Shown: positions 23,886-35,114, counted from the stretch's first letter. The stretch is DNA of 64,000 nucleotides from Kwoniella bestiolae CBS 10118 (GCF_000512585.2 NC_089245.1:1426001-1490000), one strand, 5' to 3'. Numbers and translations are program-made. The notes: generated by a model from the letters alone, not told the origin.

Positions 23886-24913
23886 ATGTCTATCAACTCG
23901 GTCCATCTGACTCTGGGTCATAATTTGCCTCTCCAACATGGCAAGTGCACTCTCTCCATCTTCATCATGCAATGACATTCTCTACGGTCACCTCAGTGCT
24001 CCAAATAGTAGGTAAATCATCGAATGACTCTGACCGGTGTATACAGGCGAAGACGTCCTCACCGCTGGCCACACAGCAGAGGTCGAGCTCAAAGTCCCAG
24101 CTACGATCCAAGGACCGAAGCGAAGCGAAACTGCCAAGGGGAGGATCTGGGTGACTGATCATAGGGTGGGTGGATGACGTTCAGCATTCTGTTTATTAAT
24201 TGTCGCTTTGTAGCCATGTATGCTGATACCACCCTATGGAACGTACAATCTACAGGTCCTCTTCGTAGCTGATACTCTGGACCAGCCGGGACCCTCATCA
24301 GCTGGAAGTAATGCACCCCCGAATCCACCGGGGTACGATGCTCCTCCTGTGTTAAGTTCTGTTGAAATTCCTTACGTGAGTGAAATCTTCTCTACAGTAC
24401 CTCTCCACCTCACGACTATAAACAAATACCTAAATCTCAATATACCATTCCATCTCAGTGCAAATCCTGCATAGCACAAGAGATCAAAGCACAGCTAACA
24501 ACCCACACCACCATCCAGGTATCCCTCCGAACAGCAACATACAACCTCCCAACCTTCTCCGCCAACCACCTCCTCCTGACTTTCGTCCCGTCCGGCACTT
24601 CACTCCCTAATCCAGGTATCGGCCAGTTCATCGAGCTGAAAATTTGGGTAGGGGAGGGGGCAGGACACGCAGTGTGGAAGAGGATAGAGGGGGAACGAAG
24701 TAGGGTGGAAGAGCGATCGAGGGGGAGGGGGCAGGAGGAAGAAGAGGGTTTACGTGAGTTGTCGTCTGTCAATATTCGTAACTCATTCGTTCAGTGATAG
24801 ATGTCTTTCGTGATACTGACTATATATTGGTTTGGTAGCCGCCTATGCACCTGCGTGAGAGTCTGTGGAAGGTGGGGCCATCCGGACATATTGTCCATTC
24901 TCTTATGCTTTGA
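23886..24913 (+). CDS. GRAM/WBP2-like domain protein
   Basis: Exon 1 (23886-23940) encodes MSINSVHLTLGHNLPLQHG. The next exon begins at 24047 and gives EDVLTAGHTAEVELKVPATI, then KGRIWVTDHRVLFVADTL. This glycine-strand followed by a 'V(T/Y)D-x-R-(V/I)-x-F' pattern is the GRAM/WBP2 core. Later exons continue SSVEIPYVSLRTATYNLPTF, HLLLTFVPSGTSLPNPGIGQ and a charged C-terminal stretch. The join between exons 1 and 2 works only with a GC donor (GCAAGT), making a GC-AG intron at 23941-24046. The last exon is uncertain: the simplest splice gives a Pro-Pro-Met tail ending at 24913. WBP2-type proteins are cytoplasmic/nuclear adaptors; a lipid- or WW-domain-binding role here is only inferred. Confidence 0.65.
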
Positions 24914-25315
24914 TGCGCGGCTTGTAACTTATGCTCTTTCAAGTTATGTTGTTTATACGATTCCTATACGATTCATTACGATTTGCCTTGCTGATACTAT
25001 GAATTGCCCATGCTCATGTCCAGTACTAGCAGTCAGCAGCTTAGGGAAATGCAGATACATGAAGCAATTTGTTTCATTTCGTTTCGTTATAGCATCACCA
25101 TCGCAAAGTCGTAAATCGTTAAATTACAATACTCAGGATACAGACAAACTCATCATAAATCATCAACAACAACTCACAAGCTCATCAACTCATAAATGGG
25201 GAAATATAAATAATCAGCAAGTATACAGCATCAAGTGTCATTATCGTCAAATTTCAACGCAATCATCAAAAGTAATGATCATGAGCAGACCCCCGGTCCT
25301 TCGTCTCAGCACCGA
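24914..25315. other. Convergent intergenic region
   Basis: This space separates the ends of the WBP2-like gene and the BTB gene. It is AT-rich 3' sequence; I see no gene or structured repeat. Confidence 0.4.
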
Positions 25316-27666
25316 TCAAAGTCTCATATAGATATTATGCAGCACCAGCGGTCCATCCACGCCCCAAACGTCCTGACGGACTTCTTGAATACATTTCAGG
25401 AATTCTGAAGAGGACTTTACGGTAATCCAATGATCCACCTAAAGCACGGAAAGCAGCCTTTCAGCTCAAATACCTCCAGTATGGTCGGAGTGGCAAGCTA
25501 CTAAGCAGAAGCAGGGATAGACCCGGTACTCACAATGTAATCTAATACCTCGGGATGTAGTTCATCGTAAGGGTAAGTCGCGAATCTATTTGCGACGCAT
25601 TTCAGGTCAGCTCTATCTTCACCGATGGAACGAAAGACTCACGCAAGGGGTACACAATACTCCCCGTCCAAGCTCTCTAACAGATGCTCTTTGGCCAATC
25701 CTCTTAATGTGTCCAGCCGATATTTATCCGCTGCTATGTATATCTCCAGTGCGTTTGCAGGAGGTGGAACAGGCGTGGGATGAGGGTGAGGATCAGGATC
25801 AGGCTGATGTGATGGTGTGATTATCGGCTGATCAACGGGTTTTCGAGGCATGTTAGCGAACTTTGAGTATCGGGCTTTTTTCCCAAGCTCAGGAGATCGA
25901 TCTATAGTTCTAGATGGGGATGATTGCTGATCTTTGGGATTGACTCTTGAAGTGGAGGGACGAGGTGGTGGATTGACTTCAGATGTGGATATTCTTTTTG
26001 TAGGAGTAGGAGCTGGACACGGGATCGGTCGAGTGCGATTGGAGGATACAGTGGGTCTCGTCGTGGGATTATTTGATGAAGCGGACTCGTTCCTTATACC
26101 AGAGCCTGTACGCTCAGTGTCGTTGCGAGTTCGCGTGATAGGCATAGGTTCGCTCCTCCTACTTCTGCATGTACTCGTACTCTCACTTGAAACTGATTTG
26201 GCAGTCCTATCCTCAAGATCATCGTATTCCTCAAGTTCGGAAGATAGATCATACCACTCCCATTTTCCTTTACTGAATCGGCTGTGAAGAGGTGAAGACG
26301 TAGTAGAGTAAGAGAGGAGCCTGCGTATACGTTCAGAGTCGAGTGAACGCGTCGAGATGGCATCGCGGACATTAAGGTCATGTGAGAAGGTGAGCGAGTT
26401 GGTGTATAGAAATTTATCCATACCGCGATCTCACCAGTCAGTTTGAGTATAATAGCTCGGATATGGTGATTAGTAAACAGACATACCTTATCACCCAAAA
26501 TAGCGTTTTAAACTCAATATCATCCACCACGATCTTCCTCTTCTGCTGCTTTTCATTCTCACTCTCCTTGAACCCCGAATTGAAGAGATCCTTGAGATAC
26601 TCTGACTTCGCCTGTAAGACCTCCAGATGGGCGAATATGGTTCTCTTCCTTGATTTAACGATGGATCGAAGCGTACTCGCCGTATCGTCTGGATTGCTCA
26701 GACTCTGTACTTGTTGATCTGGAGTTGCAATTTCGTCACCGTCGTGTAAGGGTATGATAGCATGTTGCAAACACCCCAATACGACATCGCCCGTCCTCGT
26801 ATCCAGTAAATTACCCAATGCTTCCAATGTGCTCGACAGGACTTGATCAGGTACCCTGAATGGCTGGGGGATGTCTGATCTGGGTCCTACCCTCACACAA
26901 AGATTGAATCCATCATCTCGATGTATCTCCTCGTGTTCGAGCAAGGTAGATAATAATGGTAGATTGACGGAACAATATTCTTCTTCCACTGTATATTCGA
27001 ATCCTGTGGATGTTGACCATATATACCTCGTTCCGACTAGTCTGTGTCCTACATTGGGATATAGGGGGGTTATACCTACAAAGATGCCCACGGGGAAAGA
27101 GGGGTGGGCGGACAGATGGGTGTATAAGTTTGGAGAAGTTATGTATAATGAGAGGGGTCGAGGTTCCTTCGAAGTGTTGGAGGTGTTCGTAGATTCATGG
27201 TCAATGACTTCTCGTGCGACGTCTGACCCCCATGTCATACGTGGTCAGTTGATCCGTCTTTGCCTGAGGATCATTTACAAATGGATGCAGGCTTACCCAG
27301 ACCAATCCTGAAGCCATCATTGGTAGTTGTCCAATCCTTACTTAATTCATCCAAGTTATTATGAGTATCATCAAACTGATCATTCTCGACATATTCTGAT
27401 AGACCTTTCACCCCTGTAATGGGAGTATGGAATGTCTCGGGATCCCACCATTCTCTGTTGGCTGAATTTGTCTGTGAGCTGGCCAAAGTAGGAAGTTGAT
27501 TATTCGAGCTTGATCTATTGTGATAGTTGGTAATGCTTGGTATGAAGTGATCGTTCCTCCTATGTGCTTGGTGAGCTCGAGAGGGAGTGGATGTCCTGGT
27601 TGATGAGTATGACGTCGAGGTCAATGAGCGGGTGAGGAATGGCGAGGGGTGATTGGGAGCTGACAT
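25316..27666 (-). CDS. BTB/POZ-domain protein with a split domain
   Basis: The start at 27666 gives MSAPNHPSPFLTRSLTSTSY and a disordered leader. The next exon has an ordered domain resembling the MATH-like region that precedes fungal BTB domains (LSLYITSPNLYTHLSAHPSF; VEEEYCSVNLPLLSTLLEHE). The BTB fold follows: TIFAHLEVLQAKSEYLKDLF, NSGFKESE, IVVDDIEFKTLFWVIRFLYT. About 180 low-complexity Ser/Thr/Pro residues then intervene before the expected C-terminal BTB helices, ALEIYIAADKYRLDTLRGLA and KEHLLESL. It ends with VDHWITVKSSSEFLKCIQEV and NIYMRL. BTB proteins often act as Cullin-3 adaptors or in transcription; neither is demonstrated. Introns are at about 27239-27300, 26424-26480, 25590-25640 and 25442-25534. 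Confidence 0.78.
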
Positions 27667-28513
27667 CTTGGTTCGAGGTCACCCTCACCACTACTTCAAC
27701 CTACATGTGCTGAGTTGCAGTGCTGCGATAACAGCTTCCCTACTCTTCATCGATTTGCTCCTTACACACCTATGTCTGAGACTTGCTACCGTCGTGAGTA
27801 AATGCGAAATGTCCTATGATGACATCCAAATAAATACGAGTAGCCATGGCGAACTACCAGGTTGCTATATTTGCTTATCCGATAACCGGGCTCATGGTCA
27901 CTCAACAAGGCACAGCCAAGCAACGTGGGCATTACAAATTACAATTCAAGAGTCTAATCCGATGAGGCAAGCAGACTGGTGAATCAGGGTACTCATTACG
28001 ATTTTTACTAATACATTGGGCAGATGACTGTGCCTGGATATAATCATATTATACTACTCAGGTGAAACCGTCCAGCACCATTCTGTTCCATTCAGCACCA
28101 TTCAGCACAGGCCCATTTCTAGAATATGAGTACCTGATTACCTCGATAACCCCCAAAAACACACTCCTCGCACACACAGCATACATGTCATCCTTCTTCT
28201 TTCCTCTTTCCTCTTTCATCTTTTGCGTCTCTTCTTCTCATTCCCAAGTCCCTTCAACTGCACTCAAGACCACAATAGGACATCGGCAGGACACACGACT
28301 TTCACATTCACTCTCACCTTCACCACATTAGCATCTCATCGCTTCTCTATTGATTTTCAACTTTGTCAACTTTGATAGTAGATCAATCTCTTACCCATTT
28401 CATTCGTTTCTCTTTTCTTAGACCCTTCTTCCTTCCCAATTGTCATTCACCTAATAACCATCCTCTAAAGACACATCCTCAGTAATATCGTCTTCTACTC
28501 AAAACACACAACA
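27667..28513. other. Divergent promoter region, BTB gene and Gln-rich gene
   Basis: 847 bp upstream of both genes. The Gln-rich gene side has a long CT-rich leader (about 28190-28500) typical of fungal 5' UTRs; a direct repeat CATTC(T/A)GTTCCATTCAGCACC-like is visible near 28078-28110. No coding sequence is supported. Confidence 0.45.
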
Positions 28514-30228
28514 ATGGCAGCCATCAACACCTACCCCTTCTCACGAACCACCCATTCCACCTCGCCATTCGTCTCATCTACACCTCCCATCCCAACCACT
28601 CATAAACTGACCACTCCCCTCGCCCCTCCGCCCCCGCCACCCCTCTACATGTCCGCCCACGACCACTCATCCGGCCCAGAGAGACAAGTGAGGTATGCCG
28701 GGGCGGATCACACTCTAGGTCCAACATTCAGCGAGGAGGAAGATGGGGACGATACAGCTTTCATAGCTGCCAAGATGGCTTCATTGGGATTGGATCCAAG
28801 TGGTAGACCGTATAATCAGAATGGATATACTGTGAGTATGGTCAGCTTGATACGCCTGTACGTTCACCGAAGCTGATGGATGTGCGTTCTTATGACAGCA
28901 GCAAGATCCGCGATCACAGCAATACCGAGATCCCCGTTCTCGAAGTCCGCTTGCTCAAGCTCAACTCCATGCTCAGAGACAAACCCAGATGCATTACCTA
29001 ACTCAACAAGCTCAACAACAACAAGCTCTCTTCCACCTACTATCCCAACAAAATCAAACTCAACTGAACCCCCAAATGAGAGAAGCTATGGCTATCCTCG
29101 AACTGCAACAAGCTCAACAAACAGCTACTGATCGACATGCATATGCTCAACGACAGGCTCAAAGAGCATATGGTCAAGCTCAACGACAACCCGGATGGGA
29201 ACAAGCGAAATCGCTTCAACAGCAACAACAGCAAATTCGAGAAATGCAGTATCTGCAAGACCTCCATCTACAACAGCAATTAGCTGCTCTACAATCCACC
29301 ACCAATACTCCTGCTTATGGTAGACCCAACAGCGAGAGGAACGCTTTGTCGGCTCAGATGCAGGCGAACTTACAAGCTAGACAAGGAAGAGTCCTGGCTC
29401 AAGCTAGAGGAATGACATTAGATGATTCGGAACTTAGAGCGAGGTTTGAAGCTGCCGAGAATTACTCTTATACTCCTCCGCCACCTCTCGAACCGAGAGT
29501 CAAGTTCGACTCCGCTTCGACATCGCCAACGAAGGGGAACAGCCCTACTTCACCTTCATGGAAATCTTCCGGATCACCTTCACCTACCAAAACCAATATC
29601 CTCACTCCTACCGAATTACCTACTCCTACTCACCCTACTTCGTCTGTCAGATCACCCAAGGGAGGAAGATTCGCACAAGCCAGACAAGCCATGGCTGCTG
29701 AAGGTACTGAGAAACCTTACGGCACTCTCACCGCCACGTTGTCCGGTAGATCATTGAATTCTGAAAACTTCGCTCAAACCATGTTCACGGAGAAGACAAT
29801 CCAAGAGAAGGAAGAGGTCGTAGAAGCTCCGGCGAGTCCTACGGTTGAGAAGAAACCTCTGAAGTATACTTTAGGAGCGTTGGGTAACGGTAGACCATCG
29901 ACTGTATCGTCAAATACCAACAGGGCAGTCACTCTACCGGTCAAGGAAAACAACCCCGCTCAAGCTCATAGTCAAAGAGCGGTGAGTCAACCTCTGCTTC
30001 AAATCCCATCGAAGGTATATGTGGTCAGACAGCCTTATGGACCACCTTGCGAAGCGTCCGAACTGGGCGATAAGAACTTTCAGTCTAGGTGAGCTTTTTG
30101 AGTACGGAGTATCGCAACCTAGCTGACCACTGGCTTTTTGCGGTAGACTGAGAAGACAAGCTGGTTTGAACTTGACCATGTTGGGTAGACGAACGGAATC
30201 GCCTTGTCCTACCCCTGTTATGGCTTGA
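28514..30228 (+). CDS. Glutamine-rich low-complexity fungal protein
   Basis: The first ATG after the CT-rich leader encodes MAAINTYPFSRTTHSTSPFV, a Pro run (APPPPPPLY), then an acidic segment DHTLGPTFSEEEDGDDTAFI and AAKMASLGLDPSGRPYNQNG. An intron near 28830-28897 leads to a long Gln-rich domain (QQAQQQQALF, SLQQQQQQIREMQYLQDLHL) rich in Gln, Ala and Leu, likely a coiled coil or prion-like segment. A Ser/Pro/Thr section with repeated SPTK/TPT follows, and the last exon ends LRRQAGLNLTMLGRRTESPC. The C-terminal VYVVRQPYGPPCEASELGDK and NFQSRLRRQAGL look ordered and may be the conserved part. I do not recognise an orthologue; an RNA-binding or regulatory role is possible from composition but unproven. 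Confidence 0.75.
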
Positions 30229-31265
30229 TCATGTGGCGAATCAACACATCATGTGAAGATATCTTAACAACTTGTATAACACATCAGACGATACATATCA
30301 ACACGATAATCATGTTTCCTCTTTCCTTCCGATATCATTTCGCTTTTCAACCGTTTCGCTTTGTGGGAGATCACGAATACGCTATGTTGGATCATTCTAT
30401 AATCGACTGTCAAAAAATTTAGATCAGGTTGATTGTCTTTCGGTATAATACTAAAATGGGGTTTAGAACATCAGTCAAAATGGAGTAAGGGAGAAGGATA
30501 GGTTACAAAGATCCAGGTTGAGCTATCGGGAAAAGGAGGAAGGAGGAAGGAGGAAGGAACGAATTCGCTCTCGCTCCTTGAATGGAATGTGAGGATTGTT
30601 CAAGCGTATTCGAATTACCAAAAATAATCATCATCATATGATTTTTCATCTCACTCAGTTATTCTCATTCTCTTGGTCTTTGAGCAGGTTCTCAAAAGGT
30701 CATCGTTTGTTTGTTTTCTCCTGTCTTATTGATTAATTATCTGTCTTTTCGCAAATTGTCATCTATCATTCAGGTTGATACTCCTTCATCTATCTTATCT
30801 TATATTGTATATTAGCAAAAGTTGATACGTTGATACTTTCGTTGTAGTTATACTATCATCAGGTTGGGACAGAACGTTATGGAAAGATCATTTTATATGT
30901 TTGTATATCTCAATATGAATCATGTTAATCATGTGCGAAATCGTTTCAGTGAGATTAACGAAACCGAGCGGTTGAGACATAAGGCGATGCGTGCTCGTTT
31001 TTGGCAACTGCTCACACATGTTTGAATGACAGGTTGATCGTCTTCACTCTGGAGGAAGTGCAACTGGATTGGATAATAGATGCATACAACTAAAACACTA
31101 CGACTACTATAACCCCCTTATAAATGACTAGAATGCTTTGATGAATATTGCTTGATGGATGGATCGAATAACGAATGATTGAACGAAGAAAGATCGGATG
31201 AGATCATAGGAGACGGATGCACCCGTATGGACCGATAGAAGTCAGATGTCTCGATGTCTAGACGT
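30229..31265. other. Convergent 3' region, about 1 kb
   Basis: AT-rich sequence between the Gln-rich and Cys-rich genes. A short GGAGGAA repeat (about three to four units, 30535-30559) is the only repeat I see; no gene. Confidence 0.45.
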
Positions 31266-31843
31266 CTAGGCGATGGGAGCAGGTCGGGCAGGTTCGATAC
31301 CCTCGCTCTCGCCTTGGACTTGGGCCTTTCGGCAGGTGGTGTAGTGTCCGTCTTTGCATGCTTGGCATGTTGAGGTGTTACTAAGAGGTAGGGGAAGGGG
31401 AATTAGCTTTTAGCCAAATGTCATTATTGGGGAAGAGAGGGGGACGAGACGCAGTGGGTAGAATCGTAAGGGGGAGGAGCGTGGCCGGATCGGAAGAAAT
31501 GTGCGATGTGATGAAGGAGACGAAGGGAGAGAACAAGCTGAAAAGAGACAAGATGAGGGCGGAATCGAGAGGGATGCAAGGCAAGGCGGATGATTCGAAT
31601 ACTCACCCGGTACATGCCTTGGCTACACATCCATTACCCTGACACACAGTGCACTCCTTGGGGTTGGTGGTGCATCCGTTGACCTCGACCTTGGCACAGT
31701 TGGTCTCGGTGTTCTGTCGTGCATCGATGATAAACCAAACGTCAGTCTATGTCTCATAACAGGAGCGGTCTATTAGGAATGGGGCAGGGGCAGAGACTTA
31801 CACCGCAGAAGGAACAGTTGGAGGGGTTACCTGAGCAAGACAT
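31266..31843 (-). CDS. Small cysteine-rich protein (12 Cys, about 88 aa)
   Basis: Three phase-matched minus-strand exons join. Exon 1 gives MSCSGNPSNCSFCG (start 31843, donor GTAAGT). Exon 2 gives NTETNCAKVEVNGCTTNPKE plus CTVCQGNGCVAKACTG. Exon 3 gives NTSTCQACKDGHYTTCRKAQ and ends in a cysteine-free RPAPIA tail. Twelve cysteines fall in about 70 residues, with three CxxC pairs (CSFC, CTVC, CQAC) and no signal peptide, which suggests an intracellular metal-binding protein. It is not a classical fungal metallothionein, because CxC clusters are absent, and it does not match a standard zinc finger I know. The exons are too short to stand out individually, but stop-free phasing and cysteine periodicity support the model. 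A TATATATC run lies about 125 bp upstream. Confidence 0.72.
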
Positions 31844-32929
31844 CTTTGAAATATTGAATCTAGGTGTGTATGTACGTGGGTATGTGCGTGGATGTAAATG
31901 AAGATGAAGATGTATGGTGATAATGAGAGAAGAGAAGAAATGATTAATCTTCGATCTTTCAAATCCACCTTATATATCTTGTATAGCAGCGGTCATCCGA
32001 CAATCTACAACTACCCAGATCAAAACAGATCGACCCGCGTATAGTAATCCACGCGTCATAATTGGCTGACAAGTCTTTCGACCAACCAGAATACAGGTAA
32101 TTGTCACGAAGACACGTAATATTCGGGTAAGGCCGCATTCGGGTGAATACTAAATCTCAAAGGAACGAAGGGACGATCGAACGAGGGTTGAGATCGGAAT
32201 GTCAATCTAGAATTTGGATTGAACGTGGGTTGAGCGTTGGACCAATACCGTACACGGTATTTGAGACCGGTAGGTAAGAAAGGTAAAGTACGGTGCAGTT
32301 CTGCCCATAACTATCGAGAGATGGAGACAATACGTTGTACCCGTGACTTGCTGATCTGGCGTTCGGCCCCATGGCTTCTGGTCATATGCATGTAGTTTGG
32401 CTCTATCATCTCTCCTTGCCGGAGTATACATAGCTTATCAAGCGGACGATGAATCTGTGCAGTCCGAACATCCCAAGTGAGAACTGTACGCGATGCCCAT
32501 TTGTATTCGCGCTACTACGAAGAAATTGCCATTGTGGCACTTACCGCCAGTTTGAGGCGTGGAGGTTTTGTCGTTCCGCTTCAGCGATTTTAGGCAGATC
32601 GGACCGTGAAATTGACCTACATGTATACTATGCATAGCTAGCAAGCGTTATCAGCATCATATGAGGCCATACACATGCATTTGTGCAGCCCAGACAGTCT
32701 GAGAAAGCAGCGTGACGTGAGATACGCTACCATCCCTTCCGCCTCTCTCGGCACCGCGTTCAAATCCCTTTGCATACTCACCCCCAAGGTGCAGACGCAT
32801 ATGCAGAGCACTCGCTCTCACTTCGTCGGCGTCAGCCGACGCGCGTCTGACACCTGTGCGGTTGGTCCAGGAAGGTTTTCCATTTTCAACAGAAAAACGG
32901 TTCGGACCTACCAAAAATGCAAAAATCTT
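31844..32929. other. Intergenic region, no supportable gene
   Basis: Upstream of the Cys-rich gene and downstream of the tRNA-Cys. Short open frames on both strands have no recognisable features. Confidence 0.4.
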
Positions 32930-33024
32930 AGTGAGAAGTGAGGATTGAACTCACGACCTACAGATGTGTTGCGTTCACTTTACGTAATTGCAATCTGCCG
33001 CTACTACCACTGAGCTATTCCCAC
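32930..33024 (-). tRNA. tRNA-Cys (GCA), intron-containing
   Basis: The minus strand folds as a complete tRNA. The acceptor stem GTGGGAA pairs with TTCTCAC, with U73. The D arm is GCTCAGTGGTAGTAGC-like. The anticodon stem is GCAGA, the loop TTGCAA (anticodon GCA), followed by a roughly 23-nt intron, then TCTGT. The variable loop is AGGTC and the T arm GTGAG-TTCAATC-CTCAC. It is closer to consensus than the copy at 18.0 kb. The intron sits after position 37, as in nuclear eukaryotic tRNAs. Confidence 0.9.
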
Positions 33025-33171
33025 GATGTCTTGTGATGTTTGCTTTCCAAAGGCTACGTATATAAGTCCAAGACTGGGGATATCAGGATCATTGAAAAAT
33101 GCCTCCCAAACTCTGTCTTGTCTCGTCGTTTTGGTGGATCAGGTGGGAGATCTCGCACAATTACTCCATTG

Positions 33172-33227
33172 GCAATCTGCCCGCTACTACCACTGAGCTA
33201 TTCCCACGATGTCTTGTGATGTTTGCT
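33172..33227 (-). pseudogene. Duplicated 5' half of tRNA-Cys with 5' flank
   Basis: This segment repeats 32990-33044 with one extra C. It covers the 20 bases of 5' flank, the acceptor 5' strand, the D arm and the anticodon stem up to the first two anticodon bases, then similarity stops. The 3' half is missing. It is a truncated copy about 150 bp upstream of the intact gene. Confidence 0.88.
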
Positions 33228-33306
33228 CGGCCGTCGGAAGAACAGGTCCTGACGGACCGTTCTTCCTCCTAGACGCTCCTCGGCGGCTACGCCGCCTCGT
33301 CGGGAT
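33228..33306. repeat. GC-rich segment with two perfect hairpins
   Basis: Hairpin 1 (33236-33266): GGAAGAAC, A, GGTCC, loop TGAC, GGACC, GTTCTTCC; 13 paired bases with one bulge. Hairpin 2 (33282-33296): GGCGGC, TAC, GCCGCC. CGTCGG occurs at both ends (33232 and 33298). The segment starts exactly where the tRNA-half copy ends, and is much more GC-rich than its surroundings. Confidence 0.8.
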
Positions 33307-34321
33307 CCCTATCTCAGTTTGATTGAAACTTTGGAATGGGTGCTTCTGGTGGGATTGCCTCGAGTGTGTCTTGTAAACGAAGTTTTCAGATTCTCCTCCG
33401 ATATAATGGCATTTGATCGATGGAGCTGTGGATCCTCATGACGTGCCACAAACTGCTCTGTGGATCGCTGTGATAGTCCGAATAAACAGGAAAGCTGCAT
33501 GAACGGGTACAGGTGAACCACTCCCCAAACGAGACATGCAAGACATAGGGAACAAGTCAGACAAGAGTCGACCCTATTCTTCATTTGATAGAAGCCGTTC
33601 GCGGAGATACATGGAGCTCGACGTTCGAACTCTCGGAACTATAGCTTCCGAATGTTTGTTCTGTCACATATAAATACCTCGTCCGTTCTCCGAAATTATA
33701 GAAGTCTCTTTCCAAGAGATGTATATCTTGTAAACTACATCTATCTATTCGCACCTTCGTGAACTTCGCTCGTATCGCATTAGTCTTATACAAAGGCATC
33801 TCGCTCGCCTCATTGTAATTGCACAAGACACCGTTCGATCATACACAAGCGATATGACTCTTTCGTACTGCCTAGCTCGCTCTGACAGCCCATTGAGCGC
33901 CTTCTCTCTAACTGTAGTTCTCTTGAGCACTGATTGCTCAAAGCGGTTCACAGACAAAGGTAGCTTGGCTCGTCCGTTCGAAGTTGAAGCTCTGTTCTCC
34001 GCAAGATCGCGCCAACTTCGTCATTATCCAGCTGATGTGTGCCTTGACTTGACTTTCTGGTCATATTGTGTCCTATATGTTTGCACGAGAGGTTGGCGCT
34101 TCATTTCCAAAGGAAGCATATGGGGATGTAGACGAAAATATCATATACGTGACAGGGAGACTGGAGTTCACACGTGAAGGTGTCGCTTTCTATCTCCAGT
34201 ATTCTATACCTTTGAGAGCTATGACAATATGAAAACACATAATTTGGCTAAGCCAGAAATCTATGGAATATGGGAGCCATTCCAACTACATCTGTTTGGT
34301 CTATTTCCAAAGCGAAACTTT
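33307..34321. other. Gene-poor region between hairpins and the coiled-coil gene
   Basis: Open frames such as 33581-33826 and 33854-34177 show no domains or splice consistency; I support no gene here. Confidence 0.4.
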
Positions 34322-35114
34322 TCATCCCTCGAAAGCTTTCTTACTGAGCTTTGTAATCTGTGTATAGGTATACTTCTCCTCTCCAAGCCTTTCTTGTCGA
34401 TTACGCAACTCATGCACAACCCATGTGCATCTCCAATTATATGTGCCCATGAAATCATCGAGATCGGATGTCATGTCTTGACGTACTTGTTCTCTGAGCG
34501 AAGACACTGTCGCAACCAATCGTTATCAGCCGGGTGTACTCGTTCATACAGAGCTGTTTGATGATACTGTACGCATGGTGTTCTTGGTGATGATACACTC
34601 ACATTCCTTTTCCTTCTTCAGCTGATTAATGAGCTTTTCAACTTTCTTCTTTTCCTCCTCTAGCTCGTCGGTTCGCTTCTGTAGATCCTGCCTGAGTGCT
34701 ATTCTCTTCCTCTCTTTGTCATCATAAAGGTTTCGAATGTATCCAATCTCACTTGAAGCTTAGAATAGTTGTTATGAAGATCCCTTATTTCACCTTGAAG
34801 AGTCTCTTTCTCCGTTCGTAGACTTTCCAGTTCATCTTCATACTTGTCCAGCTGCTCGGCAACCTTGTTGTGATAGAAGCGACGATCGAGTTCTTTATTT
34901 GCTGCCCCATCGGTTTCAAATCCATCTTCGGGTTTGCCATTCACCGATCTCATCTGTTCAGCAGGATTAGCTTACAGAAGGATTTAGGTGGGACGAATAA
35001 TCATACCTTCTTCACTAGTGATTTCTCGGTAATCTCAACCCAGGTTTCGACTTTCCTTTTCCTGATGATGATGATGCCTGACGGATTCTGGGAGGGGGAG
35101 AATGTGTCGGGCAT
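34322..35114 (-). CDS. Small coiled-coil protein, possibly frameshifted
   Basis: The start at 35114 gives MPDTFSPSQNPSGIIIIRKR and a basic KRKVE patch. After an intron ending at 34954 the protein continues MRSVNGKPEDGFETDGAANK and a coiled coil (AEQLDKYEDELESLRTEKET). Another helix follows, KRIALRQDLQKRTDELEEEK. The last exon, entered across an intron ending at about 34513, encodes SSLREQVRQDMTSDLDDFMG and ends in KLSKKAFEG. Between the two helical stretches the frame changes near 34745. Either a very short 35-nt intron (GTGAAATAAG...CTAAG) restores it, or one base is lost and the gene is damaged. No family is recognised. It lies next to a second coiled-coil gene of similar size on the same strand. 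Confidence 0.55.

Noticed and set aside
28989..29300. CRISPR-like or DNA repeat array in CAACA-rich sequence
   Set aside because: It is the Gln-rich coding region; spacing is irregular and the frame is intact.
33581..34177. Remnant transposon coding sequence near the tRNA-Cys
   Set aside because: The frames show no reverse transcriptase, integrase or transposase motifs.
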